Below are positions 1 to 7,118 of a stretch of DNA of 64,000 nt, one piece after another. This stretch comes from Ferrovibrio sp041906005 (lineage in GTDB: Bacteria > Pseudomonadota > Alphaproteobacteria > Ferrovibrionales > Ferrovibrionaceae), in NCBI RefSeq assembly GCF_041906005.1, contig NZ_JAYRJY010000001.1, positions 2,914,001 to 2,978,000 on the forward strand. The letters are read 5' to 3'. The first letter of the stretch is position 1. Every line of letters begins with the position of its first letter. The notes under the pieces are model-generated. The model saw only the letters and a program-made list of their open reading frames with translations, ran no database searches and was not told the DNA's origin. The translations under genes and the position numbers were made by a program.

Positions 1-1
1 G

Positions 2-451
2 CAGGGTCGTCTCGGCCCGGGCCGCATCCATCACTGCATGCGCCTGATCGGCCAGGCCGAGCGCGCGCTGGAAAAGATGTGCAAGCGGGCCAAGAGCCGC
101 GTCGCCTTCGGCAAGCCGGTTTCGGAACAGACCGTCACGCTGGAGCGTATCGCCGAAGCGCGATGCATGATCGATCAGGCCCGTCTGCTGACCCTGCATG
201 CGGCCTGGAAGATGGACACCGTGGGCAACAAGGCCGCGCGCAAGGAAATCGCCATGATCAAGGTGGTGGCGCCGAGCATGGCCTGCCAGGTGATCGATTG
301 GGCCATGCAGGTGCATGGCGGCGGCGGCGTGACCGAGGATTTTGGTCTGGCCGCTGCCTATGCCCAGGCACGCACGCTGCGTTTCGCCGATGGCCCGGAT
401 GAGGTGCATCGTAACCAGATCGGCCGGCTTGAGCTGGGCCGCTGGAACTAG
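2..451 (+). CDS. acyl-CoA dehydrogenase, C-terminal part (cut by window edge)
   Basis: Only the last 149 codons are in the window; the frame is open from base 2 and ends in TAG. This is the C-terminal helical domain of a flavin acyl-CoA dehydrogenase, a cytoplasmic enzyme oxidising acyl-CoA to enoyl-CoA. Visible blocks are GRIHHCMRLIGQAERAL, AFGKPVSEQ, the QVHGGGGVTEDF loop that frames FAD and substrate, and the closing RFADGPDEVHRNQIGRLE. From memory of the family these look closer to the ACAD10/ACAD11 branch than to short-chain dehydrogenases. Two APH-fold kinases, the partner fused to ACAD10/11 in animals, lie 3 kb downstream on the other strand. The N-terminal half and true start are outside the window, so substrate class is uncertain. 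Confidence 0.88.
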   Translation, partial: QGRLGPGRIHHCMRLIGQAERALEKMCKRAKSRVAFGKPVSEQTVTLERIAEARCMIDQARLLTLHAAWKMDTVGNKAARKEIAMIKVVAPSMACQVIDWAMQVHGGGGVTEDFGLAAAYAQARTLRFADGPDEVHRNQIGRLELGRWN

Positions 452-485
452 AGTTCATAAACCAAGAAAAGAGCAGAGCCTCCCC

Positions 486-1574
486 ATGACTGTTGAATCT
501 TACTTCTCGGCAACCTATTCGGAAGCCCGCCAGAAATTCGTGGCGGCGGCGGAGGCGGCGAAGGCCGCCTTCACCGTCTATGAGAATCCCAATGCCAAGG
601 GTCCGAACGGCGAAGTGCTGACCACCGATGTCGCCTGCATCGGTCCCGACAATGCCGAACGGGTCTATCTGACCATTTCGGGCACCCATGGCGCCGAGGG
701 TTTTTGCGGCTCAGGCTCGCAGATCGGCCATTTCCGGGATCGTCTGTTCGACGCGATGCCGCCGAATACCAAGGCGATCATGATCCACGCGATCAACCCC
801 TATGGTTTCGCCTGGCTGCGCCGCGTGACTGAAGACAATGTCGATCTCAACCGCAACTTCCAGGATTTCTCCAAACCGCTGCCCCGGAACAAGGCGTATG
901 AGGAAGTGCATGACTGGCTGATCCCGAGCCACTGGGAAGGCCAGGGCCGTGCTTCCGCCGATCAGGCGATTCTGGAGTACCAGCAGAAATACGGCGTCTT
1001 CGCGTTCCAGGCCGCCATGTCGGGCGGTCAGTATTCGCGTCCCGATGGCCTGTTTTTCGGCGGGCAGAAGCCGACCTGGTCGAACGATACCTTCCGCCGC
1101 ATCCTGCGCGAACACGTGCCCAGCACGGCGCGCAAGCTGGTCAGCATCGACTTCCACACCGGCCTGGGGCCGATGGGCTATGGCGAGCCGATTTATGTCG
1201 GCCCGGAGGATAAAGGCTATTACGATCGCGCCAAGGCCATCTTCGGAACCGAAGTGACCAACCCCAATGATGGCAGCTCCAGTTCGGCGCGTGTCACCGG
1301 CACCGTCCCTGAGGCGTTCCTCGCCTTGCCCAAATCCATCGAGGTTACGGCAATCGCGCTGGAATACGGCACCCAGCCCTGGCAACAGGTGACCGAAGCC
1401 TTGCGTGGCGATCACTGGCTGCATGCCAGGGGCGACGTAAATTCGCCCCTGGGCAAGCAGCTCAAGCAGAAAATCCGCGATGCCTTCTACACTGACACGC
1501 CGGCCTGGAAGGCGGCTGTCTATGGCCGTGCGGCGGATTTTGCCCTGCGGGCATTCCGCGGCCTCGCCGACTGA
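486..1574 (+). CDS. DUF2817 family M14-like metallopeptidase
   Basis: A 362-residue protein of the DUF2817 family, related to M14 zinc carboxypeptidases; natural substrate unknown. Family blocks are GTHGAEGFCGSGSQ near residue 67 (H69 and E72 are likely zinc ligands), DNVDLNRNF near residue 117, SIDFHTGLGPMGYG near residue 222 (third ligand histidine) and a late glutamate in IALEYGTQPW. I see no signal peptide, so it is probably cytoplasmic. The ATG at 486 was chosen because homology starts there; the same frame is open further upstream, and the ribosome site is weak. It is probably downstream of the dehydrogenase by 34 bases on the same strand. Its stop codon abuts the stop of the convergent sigma factor gene. 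Confidence 0.8.
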   Translation: MTVESYFSATYSEARQKFVAAAEAAKAAFTVYENPNAKGPNGEVLTTDVACIGPDNAERVYLTISGTHGAEGFCGSGSQIGHFRDRLFDAMPPNTKAIMIHAINPYGFAWLRRVTEDNVDLNRNFQDFSKPLPRNKAYEEVHDWLIPSHWEGQGRASADQAILEYQQKYGVFAFQAAMSGGQYSRPDGLFFGGQKPTWSNDTFRRILREHVPSTARKLVSIDFHTGLGPMGYGEPIYVGPEDKGYYDRAKAIFGTEVTNPNDGSSSSARVTGTVPEAFLALPKSIEVTAIALEYGTQPWQQVTEALRGDHWLHARGDVNSPLGKQLKQKIRDAFYTDTPAWKAAVYGRAADFALRAFRGLAD

Positions 1575-2135
1575 TCAGTGACGCAATTCGGCCAGCCGCT
1601 CGGACCGCGAGGCCGGGCGCTGGCCGGTTGTGGCTTCGCCCAGCATCATCCGCTCCAATTCCTGGCGCGCCCGGGCCAGACGGCTGCGGATGGTGCCGAT
1701 CGGGCAACTGCAGACTTTAGCCGCCTCTTCGTAAGACAACCCGTTGCCCACCACCAGGACCAGCACCTCGCGCTGGGCCTGATTCAGGCGCGTGATCGCC
1801 TGCAGCAACTCATCCAGCACCAGCTTGTCTTCCTGCGGCGCTTTCACCGCCATCAGGTTCTCGATCGCCTCTGAATCGCCAAAGGTTGTCGCTTCACGAC
1901 GACGACGGCGCGCCTGGTCGATATGCTGGTTGCGCATGATCGTGAAGACCCAAGCCTTGAAATTGGTGCCGGGCTGGAACTGCTCCGCCTTGGCCAGTAC
2001 GCGCAAAACGGTTTCCTGCGTCAGATCCTCTGCCCAATGGCGGTCGCGGGTGAGCATGACGGAGAAGGCTTTCAGCGAGGGCAGCGTCTCCATCAGAAGG
2101 CCGTGAATGCTATCGGTCATAGGGATGGCGGTCAT
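1575..2135 (-). CDS. ECF sigma factor, EcfG (general stress response) type
   Basis: A 186-residue extracytoplasmic-function sigma factor. Region 2 (about residues 8-75) contains AEDLTQETVLRVL and QPGTNFKAWVFTIMRNQ. Region 4 (about 115-165) contains NQAQREVLVLV and the helix-turn-helix GLSYEEAAKVC followed by IGTIRSRLARAR. These blocks match the EcfG class that drives the alphaproteobacterial general stress response and is controlled by the NepR/PhyR partner switch. The ATG at 2135 was chosen because GAGGA lies eight bases upstream; an ATG at 2225 would add 30 residues without family similarity. No phyR is in the window. A small gene of unknown function sits directly upstream on the same strand, where nepR is often found. 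A GGAAC-N16-CGTT site lies 0.7 kb away. Confidence 0.87.
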   Translation of the reverse strand: MTAIPMTDSIHGLLMETLPSLKAFSVMLTRDRHWAEDLTQETVLRVLAKAEQFQPGTNFKAWVFTIMRNQHIDQARRRRREATTFGDSEAIENLMAVKAPQEDKLVLDELLQAITRLNQAQREVLVLVVGNGLSYEEAAKVCSCPIGTIRSRLARARQELERMMLGEATTGQRPASRSERLAELRH

Positions 2136-2317
2136 GGGAATGGTCCTCTTCATCAATGGAACGGGAATGGATGGGGGAAAAGATTTGGAGCAACGTCTCG
2201 TCGTCTGTGGGCCAAGCATGGTCACGGTGAGACATGCGGGCCAGCGACAAAGCCGGGGCGGGCTGTGATAAACCTGGGACCTGAAGGTGCCGCGGCGTGT
2301 TGAATTGTATAATTAAA

Positions 2318-2581
2318 TCAGTTCTTTATTTTATCGATCGGCGCTGTGACATCGATATTTACGACATCGGCCAAGTGCTCCTGCAAACGTGGCAGGGCGC
2401 GGTCAAGCCAGGCGGAAAACGAATCCTGCTTCTGCTTTGTCGCGGCTTTCCGGCTCCCGGTGGCTTGTTTGCCGGACGGTGGATTTCGCAAAACAGCCGG
2501 CGTGGCGGCATCGATGGTGCCGTCGCCAATGACCGCTGAAGCGCTTAGATTTGTATCCTTGCTGCGCTGTTTCTTCGCCAT
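2318..2581 (-). CDS. small basic protein, possible NepR-like anti-sigma factor
   Basis: An 87-residue protein that I cannot assign with confidence. The first 50 residues are Lys/Ser/Thr/Ala-rich and look disordered (starts MAKKQRSKD). The last third, FSAWLDRALPRLQEHLADVV followed by NIDV, should form one or two amphipathic helices. The gene is immediately upstream of, and co-directional with, the EcfG-like sigma gene, separated by an AT-rich 180-base spacer. NepR anti-sigma factors are short, often precede ecfG, and carry a core of the form LxxxYDDVVxxxVP. The LQEHLADVVNIDV stretch is only a partial match and the usual following Pro/Leu block is missing. The ribosome site is weak (GGGG five bases upstream). 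Gene reality is likely; the function is a guess. Confidence 0.5.
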   Translation of the reverse strand: MAKKQRSKDTNLSASAVIGDGTIDAATPAVLRNPPSGKQATGSRKAATKQKQDSFSAWLDRALPRLQEHLADVVNIDVTAPIDKIKN

Positions 2582-2799
2582 CGAAACCCCGGTTTGGCGA
2601 TTTCGCCTGCTTGTAATGGCGCCATGTCACTCGACCATGGCTGGGTACCAGAATACCGGCGCCGTGTGGCATGATCCAGATCCAATCACACAGACGCCAT
2701 CCGAAAAGAATAGCGGCGGCCGGCAATGGTTCCGGTGGCGTTGTGTGCAGTGACTCGCCAAAGCGTCGCAGGCTGCAGCAGACCCGAATTCCACTGACG

Positions 2800-2824
2800 G
2801 GAACCAAGCATCTGACAGGACGTT
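2800..2824 (+). promoter_or_regulatory. EcfG-type promoter of the PRC-barrel gene
   Basis: GGAAC at 2800-2804 is followed after 16 bases by CGTT at 2821-2824. This matches the -35/-10 pair described for EcfG-class sigma factors (GGAAC, 16-17 bases, CGTT). It sits 86 bases upstream of the PRC-barrel start codon in a 328-base gene-free stretch (2582-2909) in which I recognise nothing else. A search of the same stretch for the mirror arrangement facing the sigma gene found none. Confidence 0.65.
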
Positions 2825-2909
2825 GATATTTGCATGCGATGCCTGTGGCGCGTGGAGCTGGATTCTATGACCCGGCATCGTCGTTCTGATCGATATCATG
2901 GAGGACAGA

Positions 2910-3266
2910 ATGCAAAGCAGAGATCGCCTGATTTCCGCCGACAAGGTGGAAGGGACCACCGTTTACAACGCGACCGGCGACAAACTGGGGTCCATCAACA
3001 ACGTCATGATCGATAAGCTCAGTGGCAGGGTCGCCTATGCTGATATGTCGTTCGGCGGCTTTCTCGGTATCGGCGATCGGCATCACCCGCTCCCGCGGGG
3101 GATGCTGAAATACGACGAGAAGCAGGGCGGTTATGTCGTCAACCTGGACAAGAAAACCCTGGAATCGGCGCCAAGCTACGCTGCCAATGAAAGGCTGGAC
3201 TGGGAAGACGAGGCCTGGGGCCGCAAGGTGCACGACTATTACGGCGTGCCGCCTTTCTGGGTCTGA
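2910..3266 (+). CDS. PRC-barrel domain protein
   Basis: A 118-residue soluble protein with a single PRC-barrel domain, about residues 8-85. Typical elements are VEGTTVYNATGDKLGSINNV, then DKLSGRVAYADMSFGGFLG and a later HPLPRGMLKYD. PRC-barrel proteins are small beta-barrel adaptors; in alphaproteobacteria such genes are frequent members of stress regulons. The ATG at 2910 was chosen over the one at 2898 because GGAGG lies five bases in front of it and inside the longer alternative. The EcfG-type promoter at 2800-2824 predicts control by the sigma factor encoded 0.8 kb away. A strong bidirectional terminator follows. The acidic/aromatic C-terminus (WEDEAWG, PPFWV) is characteristic of this subgroup. 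Exact role unknown. Confidence 0.88.
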   Translation: MQSRDRLISADKVEGTTVYNATGDKLGSINNVMIDKLSGRVAYADMSFGGFLGIGDRHHPLPRGMLKYDEKQGGYVVNLDKKTLESAPSYAANERLDWEDEAWGRKVHDYYGVPPFWV

Positions 3267-3299
3267 GGCATCTTCACATCATGCCGTGCCGGTTGAACG

Positions 3300-3327
3300 A
3301 AAAAGGGCGCCATGTGGCGCCCTTTTT
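3300..3327. terminator. bidirectional rho-independent terminator
   Basis: A perfect 7-bp stem GGGCGCC / GGCGCCC with loop ATGT is flanked by AAAAA on the left and TTTTT on the right. It can end the PRC-barrel transcript rightward and the kinase operon leftward. Confidence 0.88.
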
Positions 3328-3348
3328 CACGGCTAAGATACCTGTCGC

Positions 3349-4416
3349 TCAGTCGTCGCCGCCGTCCACCAGATTCCATGCCTGATTGGCCACTGACCGC
3401 ATGACCGCGCTATAGGCTTTCAGAGTGGCCGAGGCATTGCCGCTGAGCAACCCGCGCTTGACGATACCCTGGGCCATCACGGCAACACGGAATAACGCGA
3501 AGGCCAGGTAGAAGTTCCAATGTGCGATGCCGTTGTCGCGGATCGCAGGCCAGGCGCAGTGGCGACAATAGCTGGCAATGTAATCCGGCTCGCCCGGAAT
3601 ACCGGTCTCGATGAAATCCGTGCCCTGCAGACTGCCCATGCCGGGAATGGTGACGCGGTAGGGCATGCAGTTGATGGCAAGATCGGCGAGCGGATGGCCG
3701 ATCATGGCCAGGTCCCAGTCCAGGATGGCCACGATGCGCGGTTCGCTCGGATGGAAAACCAGATTTTCCAGACGCAGGTTGCCATGCATCAGGGATGTCA
3801 GGTTGTCATTTGGTACATGCGCCGGCAGCCAGTCGAGCAGCCGTTCCATCGCGCCGATCTCCTCGGTGCGGTTGGCGCGGTATTGTTCGCATAACGTGGC
3901 GATCTGGCGGTTCAGGTAATCCAGCCCGCCGCCATTCACCGGCAGACCGATGCTATCAGCCGACACTGCGTGGATAGCGGCCATGGCCGCAGCCATGGCA
4001 TCGTAATGCGCCTGGCGCTGCTTGGAATCCATGCCGGGCAGGTTGGGATCCCGGAACTGCCGGCCGGGCACGAAGTCGAGCAGATAGAATGGCGTGCCGA
4101 TCACCGCCTCATCGGTGCAGGCCAGTTGCGGCACACCGACCGGCAGGTTGGCGGCATGCAGGGCGCGCAGCAGGCTGAAATCGCGGTCGATGGATTCCGC
4201 CATGGTACAGCCCTTCTTCGGCTGGCTGCGCTTGCGCAACACCATATTGCGACCCGGCATGTGCAACAGAAAAGCGGGGCTGGCGGCCGGTCCCTTGAAT
4301 TGCTGGATGGTCAGTGGTGTCTTGAAATCGGGCAGGTGGCGTTGCAGATACGCCGTCAACTTCGCCTCGTCGAACCGGTGCTGCGGCTGTACGGGGGTTA
4401 GATCGACGGCTGCCAT
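3349..4416 (-). CDS. APH-fold phosphotransferase, degenerate active site (possible pseudokinase)
   Basis: A 355-residue paralogue of the upstream gene, with the same fold as aminoglycoside phosphotransferases and the kinase part of ACAD10/11. Collinear blocks include FDEAKLTAYLQRHLPDF, LTIQQFKG, VIGTPFYLLDFVPGR and ILDWDLAMIGHPLADL. Key positions differ from its neighbour: the catalytic HGD is HGN (N213), the glycine-rich loop GGQSNPTF has become GPAASPAF, and the AHAVDREY block has become AESIDRDF. The magnesium-binding asparagine of the motif (HGNLRLEN) and the DFG-like aspartate remain. It may bind nucleotide without catalysis, or use an altered mechanism. It lies six bases downstream of the intact copy, so the two are surely co-expressed and might form a heterodimer. 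The acyl substrate is unknown. Confidence 0.85.
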   Translation of the reverse strand: MAAVDLTPVQPQHRFDEAKLTAYLQRHLPDFKTPLTIQQFKGPAASPAFLLHMPGRNMVLRKRSQPKKGCTMAESIDRDFSLLRALHAANLPVGVPQLACTDEAVIGTPFYLLDFVPGRQFRDPNLPGMDSKQRQAHYDAMAAAMAAIHAVSADSIGLPVNGGGLDYLNRQIATLCEQYRANRTEEIGAMERLLDWLPAHVPNDNLTSLMHGNLRLENLVFHPSEPRIVAILDWDLAMIGHPLADLAINCMPYRVTIPGMGSLQGTDFIETGIPGEPDYIASYCRHCAWPAIRDNGIAHWNFYLAFALFRVAVMAQGIVKRGLLSGNASATLKAYSAVMRSVANQAWNLVDGGDD

Positions 4417-4422
4417 GCCTGG

Positions 4423-5487
4423 TTAACCCCCCGTCATCCTCTCGACGACCGCCCAGGCCTGTTCGGCGATCGGTCGGGCGCGTTTCCCCGACTCAATCGC
4501 ATGCTGGCTCGCGGCCGTACCATCCTTCACTCGCCCCATGATCCCTTGCAGGATACCAGCAATGCGGAACATGTTATAGGCCATGTAGAACTCAAGATGC
4601 GGAATGCCGTCGCGGCCGGTGCGCTTGCAATAGGCGGCGATGTAGTCCTGCTCGTTCGGGATGCCGAGGGCGGCGAAATCGACCCCGGCCAGGCCGCGGA
4701 AAGTTTCCGGGGCCAACCGCCACGACATCAGATGGTAGGTGAAATCGCCCAGTGGATGGCCGAGCGTCGATAGTTCCCAATCCAGCACGGCGATCACGCG
4801 CGGCTCGGTTGGATGGAAGATCATGTTGTCCATCCGGTAGTCGCCATGCACGATGCTGGTCTCGTCGCCGGGCGGGATATTGGCCGGCAGCCACTCGATC
4901 AGCTTGTCCATGGCCGGAATCTCTTCCGTCTCAGACGCCTTGTACTGCTTGCTCCAGCGGCTGATCTGCCGGGCGAAATAATCGCCGGGTTTGCCGTAAT
5001 CGCCCAAGCCGATGGCATTGTAATCCACCTGATGCAGGGCCGCGATGGTGCGGTTCATGGCATCGAAGATGCCGGCGCGTTCCTCGCGGGTCATGCCCGG
5101 CAGGCGCTGGTCCCAGAAGATGCGGCCTTCCACGCAATCCATCACATAGAAGGCGGTGCCGATCACGCTGTCGTCCTCGCACAGGCCATAGGTGCGGGCA
5201 ACCGGCACATCGGTCTGCGCCAGGGCGGTGATCACGCGGTATTCGCGGTCGACGGCATGGGCCGAGGGCAGCAATTTGCCAGGCGGCTTGCGGCGCAATA
5301 CGTATTTCTTCGCAGGCGTCACCAGCATGAAGGTGGGATTCGACTGCCCGCCCTTGAATTGCTGCACGGTCAGCGGACCGCGATAGTCGGGCACGTTCTC
5401 TTTCAGCCAGCGCTCCAGCGCGGCCTCGTCGAACCTGTGGCGCTCCTGCACCGGCATGGTGCCCGCGAAGCGGTCCTGATCGCTCAT
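4423..5487 (-). CDS. APH-fold phosphotransferase (ACAD10/LvaA-like acyl-CoA kinase)
   Basis: A 354-residue cytoplasmic kinase. The nucleotide loop FKGGQSNPTFML is near residue 45, and HAVDREYRVITAL carries the conserved helix-C-like region. Catalytic HGDYRMDN (D216) and the metal-binding VLDWELSTLGHPLGD follow. The family includes the kinase domain of ACAD10/ACAD11 and Pseudomonas LvaA, which phosphorylate the hydroxyl of 4-hydroxyacyl-CoA before elimination by a dedicated dehydrogenase. The ATG at 5487 was chosen because GAGGA lies nine bases upstream; an upstream in-frame start would add a 27-residue Arg-rich extension. First gene of a two-gene operon with the degenerate copy. The ACAD-like gene at the left edge could be its partner, but that is inference from context. 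Confidence 0.88.
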   Translation of the reverse strand: MSDQDRFAGTMPVQERHRFDEAALERWLKENVPDYRGPLTVQQFKGGQSNPTFMLVTPAKKYVLRRKPPGKLLPSAHAVDREYRVITALAQTDVPVARTYGLCEDDSVIGTAFYVMDCVEGRIFWDQRLPGMTREERAGIFDAMNRTIAALHQVDYNAIGLGDYGKPGDYFARQISRWSKQYKASETEEIPAMDKLIEWLPANIPPGDETSIVHGDYRMDNMIFHPTEPRVIAVLDWELSTLGHPLGDFTYHLMSWRLAPETFRGLAGVDFAALGIPNEQDYIAAYCKRTGRDGIPHLEFYMAYNMFRIAGILQGIMGRVKDGTAASQHAIESGKRARPIAEQAWAVVERMTGG

Positions 5488-5623
5488 GCTGTCGTTTCCT
5501 CGTCTCTTGGAGCGCCGGAGACGGCAGCGCTCCCGGATACGATAGCCAAGCGACGCAGGGCGGCGCAACCGCTCCCGGCCGGCGGATCTGGCCGATGGAT
5601 TGCCTGTGTGCGGTTGTTATTTT

Positions 5624-5761
5624 TGTTCGCGCGCCATGGCCCGCCAGCCCCGGGTTACTGCTGTTCGCGCGCCACGGCGCGCCAGCCCCGGGTTACTGCT
5701 GTTCGCGCGCCACGGCGCGCCAGCCCCGGGTTACTGCTGTTCGCGCGCCACGGCGCGCCAG
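5624..5761. repeat. 38-bp tandem repeat, 3.6 copies, derived from the 3' end of purD
   Basis: Period 38 starts at 5624, 5662, 5700 and 5738. Copies two and three are identical, copy one differs at two positions, and copy four matches for 24 bases and then runs into unique purD sequence. On the minus strand each unit contains the codons for the purD terminus (GWRAVAREQQ, stop) plus a 14-base spacer. Thus the gene end has been copied three extra times downstream of the stop. Each unit carries the inverted repeat GCGCGCC-AC-GGCGCGC, so the transcript can form a row of hairpins that may act as terminator or mRNA end protection. Confidence 0.92.
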
Positions 5762-6999
5762 CCAATGTCGCGGCGGCAGAAACCCTCGGGCCAGCGAATC
5801 TTATCCACAGCGGCATAAGCGCGTTGCTTGGCGGCTTTTACGCTGGGGCCATAGGCGCAGATGCCCAGCACGCGGCCACCGTTGGCCACGATGGCACCGT
5901 CGGCGCGCTGCGCCGTGCCGGCATGGAAAACCTGAACATCGGATTCCGCCGCAGCGGCATCAAGGCCTTCGATCACGGTACCCTTGCGCGGCTCGCCAGG
6001 ATACCCCTCGGCGGCCATCACCACGCAGAGCGCGGTATCGTCGCGCCAGCGCAGGTCAAAATCCTTCAATACGCCATCGCGCGCGGCGATCAGGGCCGGC
6101 AGCAGGTCGGATTTCAGGCGCAGCATCAGCGTCTGGCATTCCGGATCGCCGAAACGGGTATTGTATTCGAGCAGCTTGGTGCCGTCTTTGGTCAGCATCA
6201 GGCCGGCGAACAGCACGCCCTTGAAGGGAGCGCCCTCGGCCGCCATCGCCGCCACGGTGGGATTGATGATTTTTTCCATCACCTCGGACTGCAGCGCCGG
6301 GGTCAGTGCTGGGGCGGGTGAATAGGCGCCCATGCCGCCCGTATTCGGCCCGGTATCGCCATCGCCGACGCGCTTGTGGTCCTGCGCCGAGGCCAGGGCT
6401 AGGGCATGCCGGCCATCGACCAGGGCAAAGAAGCTGACTTCTTCCCCGTCGAGGAATTCCTCGATCACCACTTCCGCGCCGGGTTCGGCGAATAAGGCAT
6501 TATTGGCGGCCAACGCCTCGTCCAGGGTCATGGCGACGGTCACGCCCTTGCCGGCGGCCAGGCCGTCGGCCTTCACCACGATGGGTGCGCCCTGCTTGCG
6601 GATGAAGGCTTCCGCCGAGGCGGCATCCTTGAAGCGGCCATAGGCGGCGGTCGGGATGCCGTATTTGGCGCAGAGATCCTTCATGAAGCCCTTCGAGCCT
6701 TCCAGCCGGGCGGCGGATTTGGTCGGACCGAAACAGGCGAAACCGGCGGCTTCCAGATGGTCGACCAGGCCGGCCACCAGCGGTGCCTCGGGGCCAACCA
6801 CCACAAAATCGATATGCTCGTCGCGGCAGAGCTGCAGCACGGCATCGAGATCGGTCGGGTTGACCGGCGCCAGCCTGGCCACCTGTCCGATGCCGGGATT
6901 GCCCGGGGCGCAGACCAGCTTGGTCACCAGCGGCGAGGCAGACAATGCCCAGCACAGGGCATGTTCGCGGCCGCCCGATCCGATAACGAGAAGGTTCAT
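5731..6999 (-). CDS. purD: phosphoribosylamine--glycine ligase
   Basis: GAR synthetase (422 residues) joins phosphoribosylamine and glycine with ATP, the second step of de novo purine synthesis, in the cytoplasm. The start MNLLVIGSGGREHALCW is canonical. It is followed by the central ATP-grasp (GSKGFMKDLC, PIVVKADGLAAGKGVTVA, EEFLDGEEVSF, GPNTGGMGAYSPAP) and a C-terminal domain with FGDPECQTLMLRLKSDL. Length is normal. The last ten codons and stop lie inside a tandem repeat whose extra copies follow the gene, so the extreme C-terminus GWRAVAREQQ may itself have been shaped by repeat expansion. Divergent from xseA, with 119 bases between the two starts. Confidence 0.97.
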   Translation of the reverse strand: MNLLVIGSGGREHALCWALSASPLVTKLVCAPGNPGIGQVARLAPVNPTDLDAVLQLCRDEHIDFVVVGPEAPLVAGLVDHLEAAGFACFGPTKSAARLEGSKGFMKDLCAKYGIPTAAYGRFKDAASAEAFIRKQGAPIVVKADGLAAGKGVTVAMTLDEALAANNALFAEPGAEVVIEEFLDGEEVSFFALVDGRHALALASAQDHKRVGDGDTGPNTGGMGAYSPAPALTPALQSEVMEKIINPTVAAMAAEGAPFKGVLFAGLMLTKDGTKLLEYNTRFGDPECQTLMLRLKSDLLPALIAARDGVLKDFDLRWRDDTALCVVMAAEGYPGEPRKGTVIEGLDAAAAESDVQVFHAGTAQRADGAIVANGGRVLGICAYGPSVKAAKQRAYAAVDKIRWPEGFCRRDIGWRAVAREQQ

Positions 7000-7118
7000 G
7001 TCTTTACCCGGGAATTGGCAGGAAACGGCTATTCCGCGTCCTGGGCCGGCCGGAGGGGCGGCTGGAGCGGCGGCGGCAATCTTTGTATCATGCCGGCCAT
7101 GGATTCAAGGTTCCCGGA

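Noticed and set aside
2158..2162. A second GGAAC motif near the sigma gene
   Set aside because: No CGTT follows at 16-17 bases, and it lies upstream of no plus-strand gene.
5624..5761. Possible CRISPR array
   Set aside because: The 38-base units are directly contiguous, with no spacers, and derive from the purD terminus.
5801..5809. Perfect DnaA box TTATCCACA inside purD, with GAATC just beside it
   Set aside because: It encodes conserved-looking purD codons (VDKIRW), so it is best explained by coding sequence rather than a regulatory site.
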